Below, one piece after another: positions 33,865 to 46,436 of a DNA stretch of 64,000 nucleotides. The DNA is from Anopheles merus (lineage: Eukaryota; Arthropoda; Insecta; Diptera; Culicidae): NCBI RefSeq assembly GCF_017562075.2, contig NC_054085.1, forward strand, positions 38,714,539-38,778,538, written 5' to 3'. Numbering within the stretch: position 1 is the stretch's first letter; every line of letters starts with the position of its first letter. The translations under genes and the position numbers were made by a program. The notes below the pieces were generated by a model. That model saw only the letters and a program-made list of their open reading frames with translations, did not search any database and was not told the DNA's origin.

Positions 33865-33923
33865 GGGGGGGGGGGGGGGAGACGTAACAAGGGGAGAGCG
33901 TTCGCGGTACCCCCCCCCCCCCC
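33865..33923. repeat. G15 tract and C14 tract facing each other
   Basis: Fifteen G (33865-33879) and fourteen C (33910-33923) separated by 30 bp can pair as a strong hairpin. Either run could also form a quadruplex or triplex. Confidence 0.8.
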
Positions 33924-34808
33924 GTTGCAATCCCCAGTGGAGTTGGTCCCAGTGTGAGACCGGATTCGAAAATGGTCTCCACCCCACTTCCAATGCCCGC
34001 TTTCCCGCCTCTCCCTTCCACCCCGTTTGCGTAAACACACCAAAAGAACCAATAAAAGGGGGTGAGGCGGTGACCGATTGAAGCATGCCAAACACGCTTT
34101 TCGTATCGTTAATGCTGCTGGTGCTGCTGTGCCTACCGCACACACACACACACCACCCGCGGACCCATTCCTCACGGCGCTCGTCGGGGTAGGGAGGGGA
34201 GCAAAACGGGTCCGAGGAGGCTTTGGAACGTGCGAAACAGACGAACGCTCCGAAAGCAACTTTGAATACGCGACGGAGCGCTCATTCCCTCACTCTCTCT
34301 CCATCGCGCACGCTCGCTGACTGTCTCCCTCCTTCTCTCACTTACACCCAAGCGAGCATAGAATTGTCAGTTGGTTTTAAATATCAAAACATAAAATAAT
34401 TATTAAGTTCAAGCATGCACACGAGCTCGGTATGAATGTACTGTAGGGCGAGGGGGCACAAAGGGGGAGGAGAGTGACACGAACGGGGGGAAAGAAAGGT
34501 GAAGAAAGGGCGCAACAAAAGTGGTACGCGCAGCTTATTCATAATAAAAAAACCCATGCCCATGCGCTATGGCTTTCCTTTTCTCGCCCGCCGGCCCAGT
34601 GCGCAGCAGCTTGTGTCTCGTGTTTCGCGTCGTGTTATTTCTTCACCCAACCGCCTCGGTTCCCTTCCCCTTTCAAACAAAAAAGCACACACATATAGTG
34701 CCTTTTCCCTCTATCTCCCCATATCCCATGCACGCGCTCTACATTTACGAGAGGGAGAAAGAAAGAAGAGAAGAAAAAAACCGCATCAATATATACGGCG
34801 AACGCGTT

Positions 34809-34845
34809 CGTGGGAAACTTTGCGCTCGGAAGACATTTTCCCACG
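34809..34845. promoter_or_regulatory. Inverted pair of Su(H)-like sites, 21-nt spacer
   Basis: CGTGGGAA (34809-34816) and TTCCCACG (34838-34845) are consensus Su(H)/CSL sites facing each other, 21 nt apart. The orientation is that of a Su(H) paired site, but the spacing is wider than the usual 15-17. No gene start is recognised nearby. Confidence 0.4.
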
Positions 34846-35207
34846 AGTTGGTACTGCTTTGCGCGCGCGGGCAGCAGCAGCAGCCAGTTGGGCCCGTGCT
34901 GCACAGGCTTTTAACATGTCGCTCGTGAGGAAGTGTGAAAGAGGCAGCGGGCAGAGGGAGAAGCAGGAGCCGAAGCAGTGATGAATAAAGGAGGATTGAA
35001 AAGGGAAACACACACACGCACACACACACACACACGGCCAACGTGCTCGCCGCGCATAAACAGATGGCTTGGCCGCGGCGCACACAGCTTCCCGCGTCTC
35101 GGGCTACGCTTTGCGCTGCGCTCTCGAGAGCCGCATCAGTATCACGTGTTGAGCTCGAGCCAATTTAGCTTAATAAAACTATAATGTGCCCTGTCCGGTA
35201 AGGTGGG

Positions 35208-35210
<3 letters not shown>

Positions 35211-35247
<37 letters not shown>
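35211..35247. repeat. (GA)18 microsatellite
   Basis: About 37 bp of perfect GA dinucleotide repeat, a potential GAGA-factor platform. Further GA-rich sequence follows at about 35466-35495. Confidence 0.85.
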
Positions 35248-35250
<3 letters not shown>

Positions 35251-38200
35251 AAGGGCAAGCAGCACATGAAGGAGGGGGGCGCCAATGGGTGTGAGGGAAA
35301 CAGAATAAAACACAGACCCGTCAGGGAGGTTGGGTTAGAGGGCTGGAGGAAAAATCCGTGGCACAAGCGCGAGTTTTGTTGTGTTGTATTGTGGTGCGCC
35401 TTCCCTTTTCTTCGTGCGGAAAATGGATTGCCTCGACGTGTGTGTGTGTGTGTGATGCGCGTAAAAGAAAGAGAAGGAGAGGGAGAGGGAGAGAGGGTAA
35501 GGGGACTGTTTTTTATTGCTGCTTTTTGCCGGTTCTTTTAGCTTCTTTCCCCCTTGGTCGCGCGGCAATGTGTGTCGGTAGCGCGATTTAATGGATATTG
35601 TTTCGGGTTCTCCCTTCCCGGGCGCGAAACAATCCTTTCTTTGGATAGCTTTGTGTGTGTGTGTGTGTGTGTGTCTCTGTTTTCGGTTAGAGGTTTTGCG
35701 TTTTTGTTGCTTCTTGCGCGCTCTGGTTCGTGCACTTTTTGTTGTGTCTCCTTCTTCCCTGGCTTTTTTTTTGTTATTCTGCCGCTTCCTCTATCTTTTT
35801 AGCTAATGGAGCTACTCGCCTTTACTTAGCGCAATGCGCGAAGCAAAAAGGGAAAAGAAGATTAACAACTACGCAGCACCACCACCACCACCACCCCGCA
35901 GCACACCGACAGGGATAAGTAGCTGAATGTGTTGCAATGCTGAAGGAAAAGGAATTGAAATCACTCACGAGCTAACACAAAAGAGCATACGCACAGACAC
36001 ACACACACGCCCCTCTCCTCGAGGAAAGGAACTAACTGAAAAGCCCTCGCAGTTGGAAAAAGGAAATTCGGGGAGCAGCGGGATAGGCAGAGCGGAATCG
36101 ACACGCAAATGCGCATAATTAGTGTCGCTGGTTAGGAGCGGATCCTTTGCTTCCCTTTTTTTTGCTTTGCGTGCGTTTCTTTTCCTTGCCTTGTTTTGTT
36201 GCCGCACTTTACGTACGCTTCAGTAGATGAAGAATGAACAAAAAAACAAAACCGATGCGTTTGCTTGATGCGTAATTGTTGGCGCAATATGCGCAACGAT
36301 CGGTGACGCATACGAATCCTTGCGGAGTAGAGCAATACCTCTTGGAAGAGAAGATGACGAAAAAGGGAAACGGATCGTTAAGGATAAGATGGGCGCAAGA
36401 CCGTTGCACGTTCGGGGAAGGTCGTCGAAACGTAATACAGGCCAAACGCGGGAATGTGACGGGACCCTATCTTGAGTGCGAGAGAGAGAGAGAGTGTGTG
36501 TGTCTTATCTGATCACTTGTTGGCGTGAAACATAAAACGTGGGTCAAAGGCAAACAAGTTGGCCAGATAAGCGGCACGGCAATGCTGTCGGTCGTTGGTA
36601 CGAGTACAGCTTTTTTTTTGGTACTGAATTGTTTTACGAGCATATATCCCTCGGGGTGTGTTTGTTCAACGACACAGGATTTGATAATTTAGAAGAAACA
36701 GATCTTTTACTGGCTTTGGTATATCGTCAACATATCGAACGCTCATGCGCAGCGGTACAGAATAGATAAATCACGCGAAGATCCTCGAGAGTTTAGATGT
36801 AGATAAGAAAAAAAAAGGCTTGAGTAATGATTTTTATGGTTTTATGACTTTGGTCGTTAGGTTTTAGGCATGCTATACGTTGAAGTTGATAAAAAATGGA
36901 TTTCTTATCGAAATAATGAACCATAAAGAAGGAACGCCGACGAAAAAGCCATGAGCGAAGGTTTTGTTTTGGGGAAAAAGTAACACAAAAGTCGATCGAA
37001 ATTCAACCCCAGCAATAACATTTACGTAGAATTGGTCCATCATAAAAGGTCCTAAAGATGTGCATCGCCTCAAAGGTCCTTTTGGGTTTGTTATGTGAAT
37101 GTTGTGCGGACAATAAAGACGCCGACAGTATAACCAGTTCTATTATCCAACAGCTTTCTAGTTGGAATGCTATGAGCCATGCTCACCTGGAATCCAAGCA
37201 AGCGCTTGCTCATCAAGCTTGACCGATGCGTTCCTTTACAATAAGAAAAATCTTCACCCCCCTTCTAAGCAAACAAAACGTGGAACAGGAAGAAAACACA
37301 AATCAAGACCCCGCTTCGACGCGGTATAAACTTATTAGAACCGATCCTTGCACGTGTTCATTCCTATACGGAACGGTTGAAGACCCTCTCACACACTTGA
37401 CACTCCTTCGCATGCATCGGTACGTGTTCCCGAGACCACCCCTCCCGCTGGCTTTCCACTCCTGCAGAGGCTTGTTTTTCCAACAAATAAATTACCATCT
37501 TTTTTCGACCCGCTCCGTTCTCCGTTGCCGTTGCGAGCTGACAGGTTTCGATAAGGGCCCATGGGTGTCAGGTTCGGGGCTTTTTACCACTTGCTGCGCC
37601 TGCCAGCTTCGTAGGTAGTCCGACCTGCCCCCGGCGACGCAAGACACAGGCCGGGGGACGGAGGTTTATTGGGATGGTTAGAAATTAAGAAGAAGGTATT
37701 AATTGTACGTTTTTCGGCTGTGGGCGAGTGGTAAGCGAGTTTGTTTTCCGATCATGGTTGGTTGTGCAGTTGTGTTATTACTGTCATTTTTATATGTTTT
37801 TGAAGATGCGCGTTGTGTTCAGCGCATCTTTAGCGATTAAAATTTTTTTTCTTCCTTAGGCTCTTCCCTTAAAGTGAAGACAAAGCACACTTTGTAGTGA
37901 TAATGGATCCTCGCCCGAAATACACGCATCCTCTCCACAGCAAAACGTGTCTTTAAATCGGGTTACTTTGGGTAGAAGCGATGATTACGGTTGGTAGCGA
38001 CAACAAAAAAAAAGAAGATAAACGAAGACAGTCCAACTGAAAATATTTCTCACGGCACCACCTTAAAGGTGACGAAGCGACCCGAAAAGATGGCGACAAA
38101 AGGAGGTGGCAAAAAACCAGCAGCAGCAACCAAAATGGCATCCTTAAGTGGAGCAACAAATTTGCATGCATTTAAAGACGCTCGAGACGAGGCGAAGAAG

Positions 38201-39261
38201 GACTCTCATTAAAAGTTAGAATAACAATTTGCACCCAAATATGAATTCAGCCGCTCGACACCTTCCCACTTGGCCCTCGACCCCCTCCCTCGGTGGTTCC
38301 CATGTCCCAAGCTACCGGTTCTGGGATTTGCTTTGGGTTTTTTTTTTGCTCTCTCTCTCGTGTTGTGTTGAGTTTGCTTATTAATTCACTTGCCTCACTG
38401 GTGTGGTTATCATTTCTCATCTTCATTTTAGCCTTTCTTTTTGATCGACCGTTGAAAACCTGTCGGACGGACGCGCCACCGCGCCCCATCATATAATATC
38501 CTTTCGCGTTTGCGGGCTGGAATAAAAATTACAAAATAAAGAACGCAACTAAAAAAAAAAAAAACGGGAGCATTTGCATCCATTTATGCCCGATGCATCA
38601 ACTATCTGGTTTCCCGTTGGCATCGCTTACACAAGGCTCATCAGGCTGCGTTTGTGTGTGCTTATTAACCCTTGAAGCGTATCGTTTTTGAGGGTTGCAT
38701 GATGCATTTCTATTTACATTTTGATGTCATTTTGATATTTCAATGGCTTTCCCTATAAAAAGAACAGCTTGGAAGGCTTCTTCTATTAATTTCTGGGAGA
38801 TTTTTGAACAAAGATCCTGCAGATGCCATCAACACCACCCACCGAAGGGTTAGCTAATGAGCATCTTTGCGCCGTAACGCGGGTATTCGGTAGGATTCGC
38901 GCACACGAAACTGGGCCCCTCTCCCGTTTGCGCACAGGACCAAAACCTCGCTCTTGTCCAACCCGCGCCAACAAACGCAAAAACAACAACAACAACACGA
39001 AGGAGTCATCTCTCGTGCCACTTGTCGCTCCAAATTGGCGCTCCCCAAACGCCAGGTGCATCGGTGTGTTGCAGTTTCCCACTCGCTTTCGCTCGAGTGC
39101 GGTTCGGGCCGCGCTGTTGCTATTTTCTGTTTTGTTGCATATATCTTCCGGGGGCACCGGGGAAAGGAAAAAGCGAGAAGTGAAGGAGCAGCAACTGAGG
39201 GAGAGAAAAAAAAAAACAACAGCCCCATCGCAACGTGGCGCGCAAAAAAATCTTTCCGGAG

Positions 39262-39294
39262 CGTGGGAAACTGCGCCAGCGCACGGTTCTCACA
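39262..39294. promoter_or_regulatory. Orphan Su(H) paired site with 17-nt spacer
   Basis: CGTGGGAA (39262-39269) and TTCTCACA (39287-39294) both fit YGTGRGAA/TTCYCACR. They face each other across exactly 17 nt, the same spacing as the paired sites of both Notch-target genes in this window. It lies about 10 kb upstream of the Bearded-family gene. It could be a distal enhancer of the complex or the promoter element of an unrecognised Notch-responsive transcript. Confidence 0.55.
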
Positions 39295-39624
39295 AAATAA
39301 ATAATAACAGTGATAAAAACAAGGCGCTCCGGATTGGGGCAAGATTGAAGTCAAGAACACGGCCGAAAAAACACCTGCTTCTTGGCTCGGTTTCGGGGGG
39401 CCTTTTGCGGGCGATTCTGCGTCAGCGAGAGGCGAACGAGCGGTGCGGGGTGGACGGGGAGAAGGCATCTTCAGCACAGCCTCCACGTGCAGGACAACGC
39501 AGCGGATTATGCGCCCCCCGATCAATGCGCCAGACTAATGCCGATGACGTCGGTGGCCGAAATTTGCCTCCAAAAAGGAATCGGCATCGTTATTTGCTTG
39601 TTGAGCAAATGTTGTTTTCCGTTG

Positions 39625-39649
39625 TTTTTTTTTTTTTTTTTTTTTTTTT
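39625..39649. repeat. T25 homopolymer
   Basis: Twenty-five consecutive T on the + strand. No retroposon body could be recognised next to it. Confidence 0.85.
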
Positions 39650-42600
39650 GAGAATGCGAGAGGAAGGCAAGGGAATTGCTTCCCAAACTACCAAACCGCG
39701 CGTTGCGCATCGGAAGCGGAAGAAGCTACCCGACGAGCGGGGAAGCGGCGGTGTGTTTCCCTTAGGAGGTTCGATTTTCTTGTGCGTTAGATCCATTCGC
39801 ATCGATCAACTTTGGATTGGGGCGGAAGCTCGGGCGCGTTTGGGTTGCGTTGAAGAAGCGCGTGTTGGAGCGTGTCGGGAACGAATGCGCAAACAAACAA
39901 ACATACAACGGTGCCCTTTCAGCGGTGGCACGTGTTTTGATCTTCGTTCGCTATAAAGAATCAATTACGTACGCGCGCGCGGGCGCGCGGAGCTGGATGA
40001 CGTTGGACGGATATGTTTGTTGGATGTGTTAATATTGACGAGATTGTTATCTTTTATTTGTGCTAGTTTTAAGCCTAACCCTGCACGAATTCCTTGTAAA
40101 AATCCACAATTTTGGATCTACGGTTTAACTGCCTTTTTGGGAATGGCAAAGCGAAAAGTCCACCGTTTCTTGTAAATTAATTAACGCCTAAAGGACAACG
40201 CAAAGAATGTTTTCAAGAAGCCGTTTGTTTCCACTTACGAAGCGCTTATTTGCGGGCTCCCTCTTACCACAACGGCCCTAATTAGGAAAAGCGATAAACA
40301 TGATAATTGGGAAAGCCTGGGCCTCTTTCACCAGCCGGACGGCACTGTTCCGGATCATCCTGCCTGTTGTGGGCCGCATTGACCCGCCAGGCACTTTCAC
40401 TCGTTCACAGAGATTTTCTGAATATAATTATAATTGTGTTGCCACCCTTAACAGCCCTTTAGTTGCTTCTTTTTTTTGCACATGGCACTTCGTCACACGG
40501 AAGATTAACACCTGGCCATTCCGCTCTCCCGATCTTCAGCCTGGAGGGCTTACACGCAATCGCTTCTTAATAGGACGAGTTCCCGGGCCCATGGTCTCAT
40601 GCATCCACAGAAGAAGAAAAAAACAGGACACGAATGCGATGTAAATGGCAATAAAATAAGAATCAAGCTACTTTCTCATCACACAAAAGGTCATCCACAC
40701 CCGGTGCATCTTCCCGCTGGCAGTAGGTTTGGCGTGTTTAATAGCTGGATAATTCCTTTCCACTGACCTTCGACGGCGGCGATACAATTTATGTCGTAAC
40801 AATTTCACCCGGCCGAATCCCCCGGCTGACCAGAGAGTGTCCCTTCGCTATTGTAGCGGCCAATTCGATCGATTAGATTCGAGGGTTTTGGTAAACGGTG
40901 ACTTTTGTGGCCCCTGTTTTCCCATCCTCTCATGATCTCGTCAACCGTAAACGGATCGTTCAAGACGCTATTATGTTGCGTCTTCGGATTGTTTGTCCAG
41001 AAAAAAACATGACTCATTCCGTCCGTCTTGCCTTCTCCCACAATCTTCTCACAATTGCATCTTCTGCAGCATCGGTTTTGTCCCCCGGACGTGTTGTGTA
41101 TGCGTTACGTCGATTTATTAGGCAACAAATTTCATAGTTGCCGATGAGCTTAAATTAGGGCTTTAGCAGGGTTTTTACCACGGTTGCAACTACGGTCCAA
41201 TTGGACGGATGAAAGGACAGCTCAACACACACACACAACACACTGGTGGTACAATTGAATTGAGCAGCAAAGGTGAAACCGTTGAAACAAAACTTGAATA
41301 GCATCGGGAAGGAAAATCGATTGTCCTGAGCGATGGAATCAGCTATTCTGTCGCTCTGTTCCGTCCTTTTACAAACAACGAACAAAACCGAACAATCCAC
41401 CAGTCCACTAACCAACAGTCTGAAGAAGGGCGAAAGAAAAAACAACACAAAAATTGGACAAAAAGCAAAGAATGTGATAATAATTTCTAAAGAAACCTCT
41501 GACAGAATTGAAGAACATTCAAACCCATATCGAGCTAAAGCCATCGAGGTTTGCCTTCTTTGCTGGCCTTTACCGAATTGATCGATTAGGACCCGTAGGG
41601 TTTTCACATCTTTCGAGGCATTCAACACGTCCAGTTTTTTTTTCTAATTCGGGGGTCGTCCAATTTTCGGGACCGGACGGACGGGACTCTATTCTTTGCG
41701 CCTTCATGAAAAAAGTAGTAGAAAAATTACACCCTCAAGTAGGTTGGTTTTCTTCGGGCTGATGAAGAAGAAGCACCGGATAATGAACACACAAAAACGA
41801 CACAAAACGTACCAGAAATGAAGGCGAACCCGAATTGTTGGACAGGATCGAACAAGTCGAGTCATAATTTTCCTGCGTTAGAATGTTTTAAATGTTTCCT
41901 TTTTTCTTCCTCCACTTTGTTTGGTGCTGGTCCTTTTCTTTCCTTTCTCTTTCTTTATTTCCACCTCCTATTTGGTTGGATTTCGTTTTGTGTGTCTGAA
42001 TGCTTCTGCCCAGCTCTATGTTTCACCTCTATTCATCTCAGGGCTCGTCCTTTCTGTCCAACATTATTGACTTCTAATTCGGCGTAACGTGAAAAGGGAT
42101 CGGGAAGTGCCAAGCTCCCATTATCCCAGGATCGGGACAAGCAAGAATGAGCGCTCAGAATCACATTCGGAAACTGTGGAAAACACAGAACACAGAGAAA
42201 AGAAACACAATTGCCTTCGGGAGGCCTCGCATGACGAAGAACAGCAACGAAAAAAGGAGCGGAAAGGAGCAGAAAGCAGCAGCAGCAGCAGTAACAACAG
42301 TACCAAACACAGCAGCAAACGGGCAGCGGAATCACAATCGGGTGATCTCGGATGGTAGATTACCCATTTTAGTACGTGCCACGGAAGCCTCCTCCCTGGT
42401 CAGCGGTGGTAGAAGCAGAAGCAGAAGCACAGCAACACAGACGCGATCGGTCCGGGCACGTGATGGAGGGGAGGGGAGAGAAGGCGAGAGGGATCGCGGT
42501 TCGCTTTCGATCTTGAACACGTGCACCCGAGAAAAGCAGAACCTTCCTTTTTTTTTACTCGTCCATTCCACTCGTTTGTTGTCTCTTCTTGCATCGTTGC

Positions 42601-45600
42601 ATCGTTGATCGAGGCGATGGGAGGAAATGCGGGCCAGAGAGCGGGGTGGACAAGTTGGACTGTGTGTTGTAACATGCAACGTGTGAGAATGGGTTCCATC
42701 TTCTTAATTTTGGAGGGTTTTTTTTTGGCTCGTTTCTGTGCCCCTTTCTCGCCCACCTCACCGCGTGTTTGGGCAAGGAGGGAGAGGCGGAATGCGTTTC
42801 AAGTTTGTTCATGTTCAGTAAGTCGAGACCCTCGGGGAAGAAGGATAAAAAAGTACGTACAGTTTTGAAAATGTCCAACCAAACAGAAAAAGGAGTAGAA
42901 GAAACACAAAAAGGCGACACAGGGTGGTGTCGATATTTTTGATGCAAAGTGATCTTGAGGTCGATTTATTAGCTATTTTTCAGTTAATTTGCCATGGGTT
43001 TTTTTATTTCCATCAATGTTCTTGTTTTACAATGATTTAGAATATTATTGTTTGTGTTTTATTGTTTTGCTTTACTATTTACTTCTACTTCAAGTATAAT
43101 CAAGAAAATATACAAATAACGAGATACAAGACATAAACATCTAAAAAAAGTAAGAGCCTTCAAAGGCTGAAACACTTTTGCAAATTTATAGGAACAGTAT
43201 ACAAACACGAGTAGGAACTATAAACAATGAAAAAAAACATGAATAACAGAACGCTCAAAAATGCAAAAAGAAAAACTCAAATTATTCTGTTCTAAATAAT
43301 TTAGAAAATTGGATACATTATTAACGATGGACAAACCAAACAGGATTGTAGTGACACGACTGCATGCAAAAGGGCAAGAAAGATTTAAGAATTCAATAGA
43401 ATGCCGTTGGACTTTCCTTCTTTATGTTTTCATATTCATATTGAATCGTGTTTCTCTTCTGTATTTACACAGTGTTCCTTTTCACCTATTAAATATGCAA
43501 ATGTTTTAAACAACTTCCAACATCTTTTCATACACTTTGCCATACTTGTGTCATACACTTTGCGACGAAATTTCTGCACACATGTTTCCCAAACGAAACA
43601 CCTTACTCCACCTATTTATGGTTACACTTTAACATGCCATCACCCTCCAGTAAAACCTGCAGCACCGAACGAGGAAATTCCAGCACCATTTTCAGCAGGT
43701 TTTTCCCGACCCGACCGATACTGCACCCTAAAATAAATGCCCAATGTAAAGCCACCGGGACTGCCTGTACTGCACACCCTGTGCCGTTTGAGGTTTGCAT
43801 CGATGCATCGACGACCACCGCAAGCAGCATTATCATCACCGCAAACTCTCGTCCCGTCCTCGGTGGTGCCGCATACACAAACACACACACAAACACATAA
43901 CCAAATATATACTTTTGTACCGTTCGGTTTCTCCCGTCCTTCGCACCGTTCATCCTTTTAACTGCGTGCACGTGTTCAATGAAAGTGTGGGAAAATATAT
44001 CGAAAAATCCGTCCTCCGTGTTCCGACCGCTGGCAGTGTTTTATTATAGGTTCCTCTTGTACTGTTCTCCTCTTTCTCTGGGCTCGCCTTTGTTGCTGTC
44101 CTCCGTGCGTCCACTTTCCGCTTCGGTCCGCAAGCGAGAAACATGATTCCTGTGCTCATCGATCCCTTATTACTCCTTATTAGATCTTCCCTTCTGCAGG
44201 GCCGTGAACGATCTTCATCACGTTTCGGTTTCCTCCCGCCGTGTCCTCCTGCACCTCCTTCCCCAAAGCTGACCGAGACCGAGGAGGGGGTGAACCGGAG
44301 AACGCTATGGAAAAACGGACCGCCAGTAAGGAAAGCAAACGCAAGGAAACAAATAAAAACAGTGAGGAGACTAGGGAAGAGGAACCGAAAAAAGCCAGAC
44401 CTAGACATAAACATCATAAAACAACGCTCAACGCCGACAGCGACGGATAGAATTACCTCCAAGGGTTTGGACCCAGGGAATGAATTCCTGTGTGTGTGTG
44501 TATGGACATATTGAAGTAGGATAAGATTGTAGGGATCCTCGGGACGGGATACTTGGGCAAACATCGATCAACAAGGATCACAACCACACCGGACGACGGA
44601 CAACGAGAGACGTGACTACGGGGCGTTTTCCCTCCTGCTCTTTCTCTCTCTCTCTTGCTGCCTCCTTTCGGTTAAGGGGAAAAAGGGGACCGATTCAGGA
44701 TAATAGGGCAACGCTAAAAGCAAACGAACACTTGTTCGCCTCGAAGCCTGGGAAAGTTTCACCACTCAGCACAGAATTAGTGCGGGTGTAAATTGGGACG
44801 GGAAAAACCCCCCGTGAAGCGGTCCTTGCACGGTTATGGTTGCGGTATACGGTCCTTCCTTGCTCCCTGCTTCCCTCCTCTTGGGTTCCTCTGGTGGACG
44901 CTTCAATCAGGATTCTGCCTTTTTCGTGTTTCTGGTTTGTTTCAAATTTGAATCCTTACAAAACCGGAGACGTGAGGAAGGCTCGAACAAGCTAGGCCGC
45001 TACGCTCTTCCGCTCCATCCCCGAACCCGGAGCTGGGTAAACCCCGACCCTCGCCGGGCAATAGTGCACTGTGCACGGCCATTAAATTGTCAACTTGTTT
45101 TTATTGCATCGCTTGCGATGCGTTTTGTGTTTGGTGAACGATGTTTTTTTCCCACCATTCCCGGTCGGTCGGTGAGTGTTTACACATCCTTGAGCCGCAA
45201 GGGAACAGGGGAAAGGAAAATTGTTTAAACAATTTATGCATTTTTGTACAACACATACACAGTGACTACAGGGGGAAACGCTGGTGACACTGTTAGCTTT
45301 TCACTTGACACGAACTCGACGGCAAAAGGCAAGCGGGAGGAGGATCGTTTGGCACAGAACCAATTGATTCTGGCTGGTTTCGAGACCCCGAGACCCGAGA
45401 CACCGACCGCGACGGACGTGATTTGTTGGCAGTTTCTTCCCTCTCATCCTGGGCTCGGGGGCTTGGCTCGGGGTTAATGCTGGGCTAAAGAGCACTTAAT
45501 CAACGCGCCTAGGCTAACGTGTAGCAGCGTGGGTCACCAAATATTGACAGCTGTGTATGTACGTTCGTCGCTTACACCAATTGGGCATTAATTGGGAAAA

Positions 45601-46220
45601 GCACTGGCGTGTAATGGATGGATGTTGGGTTGGGTTGTAAACTTTATTGGGACTGGGACCGATAAGGCTCGGGGATGGCACGTACATGCGTGTACGTGGG
45701 CATCTGCATATTCACTTGTTACGCCCGTTTCTTGTTTCCCACCCCGAAAGCAATGTAACGCATGAAAGGAAAGTGATTGTTTCCCAGGATTGGGTGTACG
45801 TAGGGAAGCACGCGGTGTTTTCCCTCGGCTGGGATTTTCCACGGACGTGCCTGGCAGGGGAGAAACGCAGATAGTTTTACAGATGGCTCATTATGCGCCG
45901 GGGAATGCGCCGGGACACCTCGGAACAAGTGGAACTGGTGTTGAAACGTCTCGTAAATAATCTCAGTTGCCTGGGGCTTGGTCTATGATTGGCTTGGCGG
46001 GGGGTTTTGGAGGATTTAAATTATCTATGAAAAATATAGCTTTGACATATTGGCTTAGAAGAGGTATGCTACTGTGGGGGTCATAAGTAGCTGACAACAT
46101 TAGGTGGAACAGATAAACACATTGAACGATTGACTCTAGGTTGGGATTACATTGTGTACGATCACTTACATCTCTGCTACGACTGATCTAGGATCTCTTA
46201 TATTACTAGTTCACATGACC

Positions 46221-46436
46221 GGCCGATCTGGTGATACAGTCGTCATCTCGTACGACGTAACAACATGCCCGTCATGGGCTCAAGTCCCGAATAGACCGTG
46301 CCCCCATACGTAGGACTGACTATCCTGCTATGGTAACAATACCTCACTGAAAGCCAAGCTTACCTTACTCTAGTAGTGGGTACAGGCAGACCTTAACCCA
46401 CAGCGGTTGTTGTGCCAAAGAAGAAGAAGAAGAAGA
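46221..46436 (+). mobile_element. tRNA-derived SINE (SINE200 type)
   Basis: About 216 bp flanked by a 13-bp direct repeat, AGTTCACATGACC (46208-46220 and 46437-46449). The body has a pol III B-box-like GGGCTCAAGTCCC (46276-46288) and an A-box-like segment about 45 bp upstream. It ends in a (GAA)n tail. Size, tRNA-like head and short-repeat tail fit the SINE200 family of Anopheles gambiae. The perfect target duplication points to a fairly recent insertion. Confidence 0.85.

Noticed and set aside
36539..36769. 76-codon plus-strand frame
   Set aside because: Short, no domain, starts within unremarkable intergenic DNA; nothing supports it beyond being open.
39076..39083. Further Su(H) site TTCCCACT
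   Set aside because: The last base departs from consensus and no facing partner lies within 25 nt.
38823..39956. 377-codon frame in the non-coding block
   Set aside because: It runs through a T25 homopolymer and A-rich tracts, has low-complexity composition and no domain.
46271..46290. tRNA gene suggested by a B-box
   Set aside because: No cloverleaf or acceptor stem; the box belongs to the tRNA-like head of a SINE with target duplications.
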